DNA of 64,000 nucleotides from Acidithiobacillus sp. HP-2 (GTDB lineage Bacteria > Pseudomonadota > Gammaproteobacteria > Acidithiobacillales > Acidithiobacillaceae). The number at the start of each line of letters is the position of its first letter. Within the stretch, counting starts at the first letter, position 1. The stretch is from positions 1-64,000 of the forward strand of contig NZ_JACKZA010000003.1 in assembly GCF_015100155.1 (NCBI RefSeq). The letters are read 5' to 3'. The translations under genes were made by a program, and so were the position numbers. The notes under the pieces were generated by a model that worked only from the letters and a program-made list of their open reading frames with translations, made no database searches and was not told where the DNA came from. Positions 36,425 through 44,539 of this stretch are shown here, piece by piece.

Positions 36425-36693
36425 TGCGCTTTCACCATGACAATCTGATTGTTTTTGGGCGCGCTCAATCCCAGCTTCTGCCGGGCGATATCCCCGACCC
36501 GCGCATTGGAGGCGAGTGTGGCCTGCTCCAGTTGCAGCTGTCCCCAGCGATTGTCCAGGGCAAAATGTTTCGCCTGTGCTTCCTGCAAGGCAATAAACTG
36601 GCTTCGGGTGCTTTCGCGTGCAGCCACTATACCGAGCAGGGTTACCATGATGAGAATGGCGAGAATTACCGTACTACGCCGCATGACGCTCAC
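36421..36693 (-). CDS. ftsL: Cell division protein FtsL
   Basis: The 90-residue bitopic protein has a short cytoplasmic start (MSVMRRSTV), a membrane helix (ILAILIMVTLLGIVAAREST) and a periplasmic coiled-coil (RSQFIALQEAQAKHFALDNR and RWGQLQLEQATLASNARVGD). It ends in IARQKLGLSAPKNNQIVMVK, the usual FtsL C-terminus. FtsL joins FtsB and FtsQ to activate FtsWI. It overlaps rsmH by 20 bases. Confidence 0.9.
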   Translation of the reverse strand: MSVMRRSTVILAILIMVTLLGIVAARESTRSQFIALQEAQAKHFALDNRWGQLQLEQATLASNARVGDIARQKLGLSAPKNNQIVMVKAQ

Positions 36694-37633
36694 TCCTTTC
36701 GGCCACTCTGAGTACCGCTGAACGGGAACGGGGGTTCATCTGGATTTCTTCCGCACTGGCATGAATGGCCTTGCCGACTGCGCACCATGGTAAGGGTGGG
36801 ATTTCCGTGGCGCGCAAGGGCAGGTCGCTGCTGACCCGAAACGCATCTGCCCGGAAAAAGCGTTTGACCATGCGATCTTCCAATGAATGAAAGCTGATGA
36901 TGGCCAGGCGTCCGCCAGCACGCAGTACCGCCATGGCCTCGGGAAGGAAATGTTCCAGCTCTTCCAGCTCATGGTTGATAAAAATACGAATGCCCTGAAA
37001 GCTGCGCGTTGCTGGATTCAGTCCGGAGTCGTGACGGGGGATGACCTCGGCAATAAGTCCGGCAAGCTCGCCAGTGCGCTGCAAGGGTGATTGCGCACGA
37101 TGCCTGACGATTTTGCGGGCAATCGCGCGGGCAAATCGTTCTTCGCCGTAATTTTTCAGTACCTGGCTGATTTCTGTTTCAGGAGCGCTGTTCAACCATT
37201 CGGCGGCACTGATGCCGCTGTCGGGATCCATGCGCATATCCAGAGGACCGTCACGGAGGAAGCTGAAGCCACGTTCGGCTTCATCGAGTTGCGGGGAAGA
37301 GACGCCCAGATCGGCGAGAATCGCGTCCACATTTTCCCAGCCAAGACTTTCCACAACGCTGCGGATTTCACTGAAACGTGCCTGGCGGATCAGTACCCGG
37401 TCATCGTCGGCAAAGCGGTCTTGCAGTGCCGCGATGGCGCTGGGGTCGCGATCGAGGATTAACAACATATCCTGATGCTGAAGCTTTTCCAGCAATGCCG
37501 CACTATGCCCGCCACGTCCTCCGGTCACATCCACACAACGTCGGGCCGGGCCCTCGCTGAGGGCGGGCTGGAGCATGGCGACGCTTTCCTGCAGAAGTAC
37601 CGTAATGTGAGATCCGGACGTGGGTATGTTCAC
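36674..37633 (-). CDS. rsmH: 16S rRNA (cytosine-1402-N4)-methyltransferase RsmH (MraW)
   Basis: RsmH methylates C1402 in the ribosomal P site. The GTG at 37633 is chosen because it overlaps the mraZ stop (GTGA), has GGGAG about 10 bases upstream, and starts the family sequence SHITVLLQESVAMLQPALSE. The frame is open further upstream but only inside mraZ. SAM motifs are VDVTGGRGGHSAALLEKL and ILADLGVSSPQLDEAERGFS; NPATRSFQGIRIFINHELEE and ISFHSLEDRMVKRFF follow. It is 319 residues. Confidence 0.95.
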   Translation of the reverse strand: MNIPTSGSHITVLLQESVAMLQPALSEGPARRCVDVTGGRGGHSAALLEKLQHQDMLLILDRDPSAIAALQDRFADDDRVLIRQARFSEIRSVVESLGWENVDAILADLGVSSPQLDEAERGFSFLRDGPLDMRMDPDSGISAAEWLNSAPETEISQVLKNYGEERFARAIARKIVRHRAQSPLQRTGELAGLIAEVIPRHDSGLNPATRSFQGIRIFINHELEELEHFLPEAMAVLRAGGRLAIISFHSLEDRMVKRFFRADAFRVSSDLPLRATEIPPLPWCAVGKAIHASAEEIQMNPRSRSAVLRVAERSERHAA

Positions 37634-38085
37634 AGGATGAGATCTCCCAGGCTGGCAAATCCATCGTTGTTGTTCAGACTGTTTTCCTGGTAACGATCCC
37701 AGCATTGGGCATCCCAGATTTCGAATTTGTTGATTTGACCGACGACGACCAGTTCCTTGTCGATTTCTGCGAAGCGGCGCAGATTGGGTGAAAGCAGGAT
37801 GCGGGCCTGACTGTCGAGACGCATTTCTTCTGATTGCCCGACAAACATCCGCTGAAACTGGCGGGCGGCAGGGTTGTTGCTGGGGAGTTCGGCCACTCGG
37901 GCTTCTACTTTTTCCCAGGTGGGAAGAGGGTAGGCCACCAGACAATGTTCCCCCGGGCGGCTTTGCACATCGATGGTAACCACAATCTGACCGTCGCAAT
38001 GGGCATTCAGCCAGTCGCGGAAGCGGGCCGGGACGTTCATGCGTCCCTTGCTGTCGAGATTATGCCGGTGCGTTCCCCTAAACAT
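37630..38085 (-). CDS. mraZ: Transcriptional regulator MraZ
   Basis: MraZ represses its own dcw operon by binding TGGGN repeats at the promoter. The ATG at 38085 (MFRGTHRHNLDSKGRMNVPA) is the family start. A second SpoVT-like half contains RMFVGQSEEMRLDSQARILL. The DNA-contact DxxGR pattern appears as DSKGRM and DSQARI. It is 151 residues. The upstream leader holds the matching binding box, described separately. Confidence 0.95.
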   Translation of the reverse strand: MFRGTHRHNLDSKGRMNVPARFRDWLNAHCDGQIVVTIDVQSRPGEHCLVAYPLPTWEKVEARVAELPSNNPAARQFQRMFVGQSEEMRLDSQARILLSPNLRRFAEIDKELVVVGQINKFEIWDAQCWDRYQENSLNNNDGFASLGDLIL

Positions 38086-38098
38086 TTTGTGTTTTACT

Positions 38099-38133
38099 CT
38101 CCAAAACCTTCCACTTTGACCCACTTTTCCCCA
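38099..38133 (-). promoter_or_regulatory. MraZ box: four TGGNN repeats at 10-bp period
   Basis: On the minus strand, TGGGG (38133-38129), TGGGT (38123-38119), TGGAA (38113-38109) and TGGAG (38103-38099) recur at exactly 10-bp spacing. This matches the known MraZ operator, TGGGN repeats separated by 5 bases. The box begins about nine bases downstream of the -10 and ends 13 bases before the mraZ ATG. The two repeats nearest the promoter keep the full TGGG. Confidence 0.88.
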
Positions 38134-38141
38134 CATGCTGA

Positions 38142-38170
38142 AGAATAGAGGGCTCACATCGGGCTGTCAA
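38142..38170 (-). promoter_or_regulatory. Sigma-70 promoter of the mraZ-ftsZ cluster
   Basis: A consensus -35 TTGACA (complement of 38165-38170) and a -10 TATTCT (complement of 38142-38147) are separated by 17 bases. The start of transcription would fall close to 38135, at the edge of the MraZ box. This would give a leader of about 50 bases. Confidence 0.82.
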
Positions 38171-38410
38171 GGAGAAATATTGAATAATTACGGCATGTTA
38201 GAGCATGTTGATAAAGCTCTATAAAACACTTTAAAGGGTTCTTGTAATTATTGGATTATGCAGTACAAAGTGATTTTTAACGTGTTTGCCGGAAAATCAG
38301 AAGGTTGGCTGTATGCATCATGAAGCTAAGAAAGTTTCTATTTACTTCATTGACTTGGGTCGTTGTGTCGGTATTTCTGCCGGAAGCAGATGACGCAAGG
38401 AATAAAAATT
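38171..38410. other. Spacer between the dcw promoter and rnpB
   Basis: This stretch of about 240 bases has no credible gene. It is AT-rich at 38180-38290 (AATTACGG, GATAAAGCTCTATAAAACAC), as is usual upstream of a strong promoter. ATTTTTATTCC on the minus strand, just past the RNase P RNA 3' end, could act as part of a terminator. Confidence 0.5.
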
Positions 38411-38751
38411 GGAGTGGGCCGATAAGCCGGGTTCTGTCGTGGACGACCATTCCTCTAGGCCTGCACTTACGCACAGGCTCCAGCAATCTACCCGCATGCA
38501 CCGCGGACCACGGTATCGCATGCCTATTTGATCTTGCTCCAGGCGGGGTTTTCCCTGCCATTTCCGTTACCGGAAATGCGGTGCGCTCTTACCGCACCTT
38601 TTCACCCTTACCGGCGCTTGCGCGCTTGGCGGTATATTTTCTGTGGCACTTTCCGTAGGCTCACGCCCCCCGGCCGTTAACCGGCGCCTTGCCCTATGGA
38701 GCCCGGACTTTCCTCCCCAGATAAATCTGCGGCGGTCGTCTGGCCCACTCC
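38411..38751 (-). ncRNA. rnpB: RNase P RNA (bacterial type A)
   Basis: This 341-base RNA is the ribozyme that matures tRNA 5' ends. Read on the minus strand, the 5' GGAGTGGGCC pairs perfectly with the 3' GGCCCACTCC to form P1. Universal blocks are present: GAGGAAAGTCCGGGCTCC, ATAGGGCA, GGTAAGGGTGAAAAGGTGCG followed by GTAAGAGCGCACC, GGAGCAAGATCAAATAG, GGCCTAGAGGAATGG, and CCACGACAGAACCCGGCTTA near the 3' end. It has its own promoter. Open frames across it on both strands are accidental. Confidence 0.97.
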
Positions 38752-38758
38752 GAGGCGG

Positions 38759-38787
38759 ATCATACGCGTTTTCAACAGGACTGTCAG
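38759..38787 (-). promoter_or_regulatory. Sigma-70 promoter of rnpB
   Basis: The -10 TATGAT (complement of 38759-38764) and -35 CTGACA (complement of 38782-38787) are 17 bases apart. The expected start falls about seven bases after the -10, near 38752, which agrees with the P1-defined 5' end at 38751. Confidence 0.78.
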
Positions 38788-38888
38788 AATAAAAACCATC
38801 CATTTTGCGAACTATACTCTGCTCATAAGGATGTGTGGTGTATCGGGTATCCAGTTAACCGGTACTGTTTGCTGAAGGAGTGAATATT

Positions 38889-39155
38889 ATGATTACTGAC
38901 AATTTTCTGGATGAAGCACGCGATGTCCCCTCAACCACGCCGATGGAAAGAGTGGTGGCCTGGTCCATTTTCCGCAGTCGGGAGGACGCCAGGAAACTGC
39001 TCGACCACGTACATTTGGCGCCCGGGCAGGCGCTGGTAGGCGGGCACGGTCAGGACAGTGTGGCCGCTTATTGGTGGGTTGGTGTGCAGGTGCAGGACAT
39101 GAGCCAATGGGGCAATGCTACGGCGGTCAACAAGCGGGGTCGTTTGGGAGATTGA
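38889..39155 (+). CDS. Small unknown protein between rnpB and cca
   Basis: The 88-residue frame starts at an ATG (MITDNFLDEARDVPSTTPME) with AAGGAG about 9 bases upstream; an upstream GTG sits directly on the ribosome site. Visible segments are VVAWSIFRSREDARKLLDHV and a glycine-rich end around GGHGQDSVAAYWWVGVQVQD. No signal peptide, membrane helix or known motif is seen. It faces away from rnpB and overlaps the convergent cca gene by 29 bases. I do not recognise the family. The strong ribosome site argues for a real gene. Confidence 0.6.
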   Translation: MITDNFLDEARDVPSTTPMERVVAWSIFRSREDARKLLDHVHLAPGQALVGGHGQDSVAAYWWVGVQVQDMSQWGNATAVNKRGRLGD

Positions 39156-40467
39156 TGGCGGGGATCAGGCCATGTAATGCCCTGAGTAGGGTTTCCTTGT
39201 TTTGATGGTTGCCCAAAACCTGTCTCTGGTAGGCGCTGCGCAGGGCCTTGCCGAGTTCTGGTCCCGGAAGAACGCCAAGGTCCATGAGATCGTCGCCACG
39301 GATCAGCGCTTCAGGAAGTGTTCTCCAGAGCCCCAGTTTCTGCCAGATTTCGCGGGCACGCGTGATGGATCGCAGATCACTGTGACCGGCACCACGTGCA
39401 TCGGCCTGGGCAATGTCCAGGAGCAGGCTGCGGTCAGGAACACGTAGAGCCAGACGAGCGTAGGCCTGTTGTTTGGCCCGATCCCGAAACAGGGCGTGGG
39501 GAGCTCCGTGCCAACGCAGTAATGGTAAAATCTGCCGCTGTAGATGTTGTCCGGGAAAATAACGATTCAGGAAGTCGCGTGCCCGGGCAAGGGAATGCTC
39601 ATGCCCTATGGCCCGCCAGCGATTTTGTGGGTCGCGCCGGGTGCTGTCGGCTTTACCCAGATCATGCAAGAGCGCTGCCAGCATCAGGATGAGGTCGCGT
39701 GCGGGCAGACCCTGGCGCAGGTTGGCGGCTTCGACAAGCACTTTTCCCGTATGTATCCAGACATCTCCTTCAGGATGCGCATCCGGACGCTGAGGTACGG
39801 CCTGCAGCGCTTCAAGGTCCGGGAATGCCCGGATGCTACCGGTGAGTGCCAGTGCATCCCAGGCTGCCCGCAGGTTGCAGCCACGCAGCAGGAGCGCCTC
39901 CCATTCCTTGCGCAGCCGTTCGCCAGGGATTTCTGACAGTTGCTCGGCCAGTTTTTGGCAATGTGGGACGCTGCTTGCTTCGAGATGAAAATCCAGTTGC
40001 CCGACCAAACGCGCCGCCCGGAATGCTCTGAGAGGGTCATCAGCAAAGGTGCCGGGATTCACGATGCGCAGTCGTTTTTTCTGCAGATCATGCAGCCCAC
40101 CCACAGCATCCAGTATTTGTCCGGAGCGCCAGTCCCAGGCCAGGGCATTGACCGTAAAATCACGACGCTGGACAGCAATGGACCAGGGCAGGTGCGGGTC
40201 TGTCTCGCCGCGTGTTTGGGGCAAGGTAAACTCTGCACCGCCAGCTACCCAGACTGCACAGCGGCCACCCACCCGATGCGCAGCAAAAGGCGCCAGGCAT
40301 TCTTCCAGGCGCGCTTCATTGAGCGCATGGATTTCCATATCCCAGTCATGGATGGGCAGACCTAACAGGCTGTCGCGAACCGCACCGCCGACCAGCAGCG
40401 TCCTTGCCCCCGCACGTTCCAACGCGTTGATTATTGGCGTCAGTTTTGGCGGGATGGATATTTCCAT
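39127..40467 (-). CDS. cca: CCA-adding tRNA nucleotidyltransferase (class II) with HD domain
   Basis: The enzyme adds or repairs the CCA end of tRNA. The nucleotidyltransferase head carries LLVGGAVRDSLLGLPIHDWD with the metal motif DWDME, then QRRDFTVNALAWDWRSGQIL and DPLRAFRAARLVGQLDFH. An HD domain follows with MLAALLHDLGKADSTRRD and RAIGHEHSLARARDF. The 446-residue length is slightly above E. coli Cca. An A-adding-only or poly(A) polymerase role cannot be fully excluded. The gene overlaps the small convergent gene at its 3' end and lies 4 bases from the acyl-CoA synthetase gene. Confidence 0.87.
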   Translation of the reverse strand: MEISIPPKLTPIINALERAGARTLLVGGAVRDSLLGLPIHDWDMEIHALNEARLEECLAPFAAHRVGGRCAVWVAGGAEFTLPQTRGETDPHLPWSIAVQRRDFTVNALAWDWRSGQILDAVGGLHDLQKKRLRIVNPGTFADDPLRAFRAARLVGQLDFHLEASSVPHCQKLAEQLSEIPGERLRKEWEALLLRGCNLRAAWDALALTGSIRAFPDLEALQAVPQRPDAHPEGDVWIHTGKVLVEAANLRQGLPARDLILMLAALLHDLGKADSTRRDPQNRWRAIGHEHSLARARDFLNRYFPGQHLQRQILPLLRWHGAPHALFRDRAKQQAYARLALRVPDRSLLLDIAQADARGAGHSDLRSITRAREIWQKLGLWRTLPEALIRGDDLMDLGVLPGPELGKALRSAYQRQVLGNHQNKETLLRALHGLIPAINLPNDPAC

Positions 40468-40471
40468 AACC

Positions 40472-42205
40472 CTAGTTTTTGCGCATCTCGGTTAACAATT
40501 CGGCGTAGCGTTCGGCCACAACCCGACGTTTGATTTTCAGGGTGGGTGTTACTTCACCATGCGCTTCGCTCAGTGCTTCCGGCAAAACGGCAAAACGCCG
40601 TACCTGTTCGTAGGAAGGCAAATCCTGCAGGGCGGTATGAATGCTTTCCTGAAGAGCCTTGCGCAGGGTGCCTGCCTCAGGATTGATGCCGAAAAGTTCC
40701 TGCACCTGTTCCGGATTGGGGAAAATCAGGGCACTCAGGTAGGGAAGGCGGTCTCCGAAAACGACGGCCTGGCTGATAAGCGCCTGGGCCATCAGGCGCA
40801 TTTCAATTTTTTGCGGGGGAATGTTTTCGCCCGCCGAATTGACGATCAGATCTTTTTTGCGATCATAAATAGTCAGGTATCCATTTTCATCAAGGCTGCC
40901 GACATCACCGGTGTGTAGCCAGCCATCCACGATGGTTTCCCGGGTAGCACCGTCATTATTCCAGTAGCCGGACATGATGGATGGCCCGCGCACCAGGATT
41001 TCGCCATCGGCGGCAATACGACCTTGCAAATTAGGCAGGAAGCGGCCGACGGTTCCTGGTCGGATATCATCCAGAGGATTGGCGGCGATGACCGGGCTGG
41101 TTTCGGTCATGCCATATCCCTCCACCACAGGCAGGCCGATGTCCAGAAAAAAACGGGTGATATCTGTATCCAGCGGAGCGCCTCCGGAAACGAAAAAGCG
41201 CAGACGTCCTCCCAGTTTTTTGCGTAGCCCGGAGACTAAAAGGCGGCGCGCGACATACCGTTGCCATGGAGGGGCAGAGCGATCACTGTCACTTAACCCG
41301 GCGCCGCGCTGCATGAAACGACCCAGCAGGCCATGGCGTTCCTCAATACCACGCCGGACCCGGCTGTAAAGCAACTGAAAAACTCTGGGAACAGCAATGA
41401 CAATATCAGGATGAGCCGCTTCCATATCGCGCAGAACAGTATCAGGGCGTTCAGCATAGGCAACTTCCAGTCCGAGCAGGTAAGCACCAAAATGCCCGGT
41501 CCCCCGCTCAAACACATGTGACAGCGGCAGGATGGACAGCAGTCGCTGGCCGCGCCGCAAGGGGACTAAAGGCAAAAAACCGGCAATATTGCTGAGAATA
41601 TTGCCATGACTGAGCATGACGCCTTTGGGCCATCCGGTGGTTCCGGAGGTATAAACAATGCTGGCAATCTGCTCACGCTGCAAGCTGCCCAGGCGTTCTG
41701 TCAGCTCCTGTTTGTGCAGCGCGGTATTGTCCTGTTCGAGTTGTGCCCAGTTTTTCAGGCCGGCGCTTTGGGCTGCCTCAGGATTTCTGAGTAATATGCG
41801 TTCATGCGGGACCCCCCAACCCTCGCCACCCATTTTTTCCCACTCATTACTGCCCTCCAGTAACACCAGTCCGGCACCACTATCCCCCAGAACGTAGTGA
41901 ATTTCCCGGGGACTAAAACTGGGGTATAGAGGAACCGTGATGGCGCCTATGCTGAGAATGGCGAAATCCATAATGGCCCAGTCCATGGAGTTGGGTGCCA
42001 TCAATATGACCCTTTCTCCCCTTTTGACGCCCAGGCGTAACAAGCCCTCAGCGCGCGCCCGTACCCGGGTCTGAAAATGGGCGGCACTGACTTTCTGGAA
42101 GCCCTGTGGCTGACGCTCCAGGGCAATACAGCCTTCTGGATCCAGTGTGCAACGTGCGAACAGTCCTTCGGGCAGACTCCGAAAACGATCAAGGTCTGCC
42201 ATCAT
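40472..42205 (-). CDS. AMP-forming long-chain acyl-CoA synthetase
   Basis: This ANL-superfamily enzyme of 577 residues activates an acid with ATP to an acyl-AMP, then CoA thioester. Motifs are SIVYTSGTTGWPKGVMLSHG (P-loop), PVVEGYGMTETSPVIAANPL and HTGDVGSLDENGYLTIYDRK, with the DRKKDLIVNSAGENIPPQ hinge. The catalytic Lys near the C-terminus lies in TPTLKIKRRVVAERYA. The sequence most resembles the FadD15/long-chain group. The substrate is not known. One base separates it from sspA, an unusual partner. Confidence 0.87.
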   Translation of the reverse strand: MMADLDRFRSLPEGLFARCTLDPEGCIALERQPQGFQKVSAAHFQTRVRARAEGLLRLGVKRGERVILMAPNSMDWAIMDFAILSIGAITVPLYPSFSPREIHYVLGDSGAGLVLLEGSNEWEKMGGEGWGVPHERILLRNPEAAQSAGLKNWAQLEQDNTALHKQELTERLGSLQREQIASIVYTSGTTGWPKGVMLSHGNILSNIAGFLPLVPLRRGQRLLSILPLSHVFERGTGHFGAYLLGLEVAYAERPDTVLRDMEAAHPDIVIAVPRVFQLLYSRVRRGIEERHGLLGRFMQRGAGLSDSDRSAPPWQRYVARRLLVSGLRKKLGGRLRFFVSGGAPLDTDITRFFLDIGLPVVEGYGMTETSPVIAANPLDDIRPGTVGRFLPNLQGRIAADGEILVRGPSIMSGYWNNDGATRETIVDGWLHTGDVGSLDENGYLTIYDRKKDLIVNSAGENIPPQKIEMRLMAQALISQAVVFGDRLPYLSALIFPNPEQVQELFGINPEAGTLRKALQESIHTALQDLPSYEQVRRFAVLPEALSEAHGEVTPTLKIKRRVVAERYAELLTEMRKN

Positions 42206-42206
42206 T

Positions 42207-42827
42207 TCAGCGCATGGCCTTTTCGGCAGGGGTCAGGCTGCGCTTGAAACTCTCCATTTGAAACAGGCGGTCCATATATTCCTGGGTAGCCTTGGCCGCT
42301 GCGGGCAGGCTGATGTCGAGTATGGGGAGGCGCCAGAGCAGGGGGGCAATGGCACAATCAAGAATGGACAGATCATCGCCAAAAAGAAACCGCTGTTGCG
42401 TAAAAATGGTGCTGAGTCCTGCCATGGTGCTGCGGATTTGTTCTTTGGCCGCCTTGATTTGTTCCGGACTGAAGCCTGGCTGGAAGAGCGGCGCGAACCA
42501 GTCCTGGTCAAAGCGCAGCAGCCCCAGACGAACTTTTGCCCTGGAAATGGGATCAACAGGAATAAGAGGAGGGTGCGGAAAGCGCTCGTCCAGATACTCC
42601 ATAATCAACACCGATTCATGGATGGCGAGGTCCCGGTCAAGGAGGGTGGGAACCTGGTTATAAGAATTGAGTTCAGCGAGTTCTTCAGGCTTCTGGGCGA
42701 GGTCAACTTCAATGGTCTGATATTCCATTGCCTTTTCTTCCAGAACAAAACGCACGCGCTGCGCATACACGCAATCGTCGCTGGAATACAGTGTCATCAG
42801 GGTTTTTTTGCTGCTGGGCGTGGCCAT
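42207..42827 (-). CDS. sspA: Stringent starvation protein A (GST fold)
   Basis: SspA is a glutathione-S-transferase-like protein that binds RNA polymerase during starvation. The ATG at 42827 is chosen because AAGGAAG lies 6 bases upstream. The thioredoxin-like half has TLYSSDDCVYAQRVRFVLEE and NSYNQVPTLLDRDLAIHESV, and the helical half FLFGDDLSILDCAIAPLLWR. It is 206 residues. Unlike E. coli it is not next to sspB. Confidence 0.87.
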   Translation of the reverse strand: MATPSSKKTLMTLYSSDDCVYAQRVRFVLEEKAMEYQTIEVDLAQKPEELAELNSYNQVPTLLDRDLAIHESVLIMEYLDERFPHPPLIPVDPISRAKVRLGLLRFDQDWFAPLFQPGFSPEQIKAAKEQIRSTMAGLSTIFTQQRFLFGDDLSILDCAIAPLLWRLPILDISLPAAAKATQEYMDRLFQMESFKRSLTPAEKAMR

Positions 42828-43119
42828 ATTAAACTTCCTTGATCGCAAGTAGAGTATATCTTCAGCATGAAACCCGTAAGGGATTTCATCGGCTCGTTGA
42901 TTATACATGACTACCGCATTGTTGGGGTATTTCCGTGAGGGCAGAGTGCCCTATGGGAAAATATTAAATGTTAATGAATGTCAATAGGTCTTGCCGAGGA
43001 CTGTGGGTCGCTGTAAACTTCCTGACCAGTCGGTTAGTTGTATAGAGACAACAAAAGTTGTAACCTAAACCACAACTGTATGGGAGGGCGGTCCTGAGGA
43101 TCGCATAGGAATTAAAATC
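42828..43119. promoter_or_regulatory. Divergent intergenic region between sspA and lpxC
   Basis: The 292-base gap separates divergent genes. For lpxC, TTGCCG then 17 bases then TAAACT (about 42992-43020) is a fair sigma-70 candidate. TATAAT occurs on the minus strand near 42904-42899 but lacks a -35. An ACAACAAAAGTTGT palindrome lies near 43048-43061 and could be an operator. Confidence 0.4.
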
Positions 43120-44034
43120 ATGATCCGTCAGCGCACACTTAAAAATATGATTTGGGGCACCGGAATCGGCCTGCACAGTGGCCGCAAGGTTTATCTGGGT
43201 CTTCGTCCTGCCCCGATTAACACCGGCATTGTTTTTCACCGGAGTGATATTGAGGGTGGCGCCTGGATCAAGGCTGATCCTCTCCATGTAGTGGATACCC
43301 GTCTTTCCACCAATATTGGCGACGGACAGATTCGTGTGGGCACCATTGAACATCTGATGTCAGCTTTGGCTGGCTTGGGTATTGATAATGCCTATATAGA
43401 CCTGGATGGTCCGGAAGTGCCGATTATGGATGGTAGCGCGGCGCCTTTTGTTTTTTTGATTCAATGCGCGGGCATTGAAGAGCAGAATGCACCCAAGCGT
43501 TACATCCGTATCACCAAGCCGCTGCTTGCCGAAGACGGTGATCGTTGGGTGCGTCTGGAACCTTTTGATGGATTCAAGGTGAGTTTCACCATTGATTTTG
43601 ACCATCCGGTCGTCAAGAACGGTGGCCAAGACGTGACAGTGGATTTTTCACGCACCTCTTACCTGAAAGAAGTAGCGCGGGCCCGGACTTTTGGTTTCAT
43701 GCGGGAAGTGGAAACCCTCCGCAAAATGGGCCTGGCTTTGGGTGGTAATCTGGATAATGCCATTGTGGTCGATGATTATCGCATCCTCAATGAAGAGGGT
43801 CTGCGTTACACCAATGAATTTGTCCGTCACAAGGTTCTTGATTCCATTGGGGATTTGTATCTGCTGGGACATCCTCTGGTGGGACATTTTTCCGGGCATA
43901 AGGCAGGTCATGCCCTCAATAACAGCCTGTTGCGGGCCTTGTTGCAGCGCCAGGATGCCTGGGAATTTGCGGATTATTCCGAAAACTCTGCGCCCTTTTC
44001 CTTTGCAGAAACCCTGGTGGCTTCTCCCGCCTGA
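43120..44034 (+). CDS. lpxC: UDP-3-O-acyl-N-acetylglucosamine deacetylase LpxC
   Basis: LpxC is the zinc amidase that commits precursors to lipid A. Motifs are [20 protein letters not shown], the zinc-binding [54 protein letters not shown] and the second zinc/catalytic site [20 protein letters not shown] with [12 protein letters not shown]. The 304-residue length is exact. In E. coli it follows ftsZ; here it stands in front of dciA and secA. It overlaps dciA by 61 bases tail to tail. Confidence 0.97.
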   Translation: MIRQRTLKNMIWGTGIGLHSGRKVYLGLRPAPINTGIVFHRSDIEGGAWIKADPLHVVDTRLSTNIGDGQIRVGTIEHLMSALAGLGIDNAYIDLDGPEVPIMDGSAAPFVFLIQCAGIEEQNAPKRYIRITKPLLAEDGDRWVRLEPFDGFKVSFTIDFDHPVVKNGGQDVTVDFSRTSYLKEVARARTFGFMREVETLRKMGLALGGNLDNAIVVDDYRILNEEGLRYTNEFVRHKVLDSIGDLYLLGHPLVGHFSGHKAGHALNNSLLRALLQRQDAWEFADYSENSAPFSFAETLVASPA

Positions 44035-44489
44035 GCTTTTTCCAGAGTCTCTGCCAGGCGCAGCATGGCCCGGGCGATGGCTGGAGCCATCTGCTTGCTA
44101 TTTTGTTTGAGGGTTTCGGCAGCCTGATCCGCGTAGATTTCAGGTTTTTTCTGTACTTTGGTCTGGGCGGGCAGTTGGGCATGCCAGTGCCTGATGCTGG
44201 ACTGGATCTGTTGCACCGGATCTTCGGGAAATTCTTTGTTCCAGCGTTTAATCACTTTTTTTTCATTGCGCCGTAACCACGCGTGCCAAACCGGACTTTG
44301 GCAAAGCACCTGTAAAGTGTTATCCGACCAGGCCACCAGCCAGGTGTGGTCCTGAATTTCCAGATCGAGCATGGCATTCCAGGCAGGCTGACGTTCCCGC
44401 AGCAGGCGGGCATGCTGAACGATGCTGCCGACATGTCCTGAGTGGCGTAGTGTAAATGGGCGTTGTGGTCGCTGTCGTTTATCATTCAT
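43974..44489 (-). CDS. dciA: DciA-type protein (DUF721), predicted helicase operator
   Basis: The 171-residue protein has the DUF721 core: [20 protein letters not shown], then [20 protein letters not shown] and [23 protein letters not shown]721 includes DciA, which helps load the replicative helicase DnaB in bacteria that lack DnaC. The long charged C-terminus is not conserved. It is divergent from secA and overlaps lpxC tail to tail, occupying the place where E. coli has secM. Assignment to DciA is by family; the helicase role is inferred. Confidence 0.78.
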   Translation of the reverse strand: MNDKRQRPQRPFTLRHSGHVGSIVQHARLLRERQPAWNAMLDLEIQDHTWLVAWSDNTLQVLCQSPVWHAWLRRNEKKVIKRWNKEFPEDPVQQIQSSIRHWHAQLPAQTKVQKKPEIYADQAAETLKQNSKQMAPAIARAMLRLAETLEKAQAGEATRVSAKEKGAEFSE

Positions 44490-44539
44490 GGGCTTTCATG
44501 CTAACCTGCAAAATATTTTTTACCTAGGTTTGTCTATTC

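Noticed and set aside
38305-38803. Open frames of 78-117 codons on both strands
   Set aside because: They lie across the RNase P RNA gene and its promoter. Every conserved RNA block is accounted for by rnpB.
42899-42904. TATAAT on the minus strand upstream of sspA
   Set aside because: A perfect -10 string, but no acceptable -35 at 16-18 bases, so not listed as a promoter.
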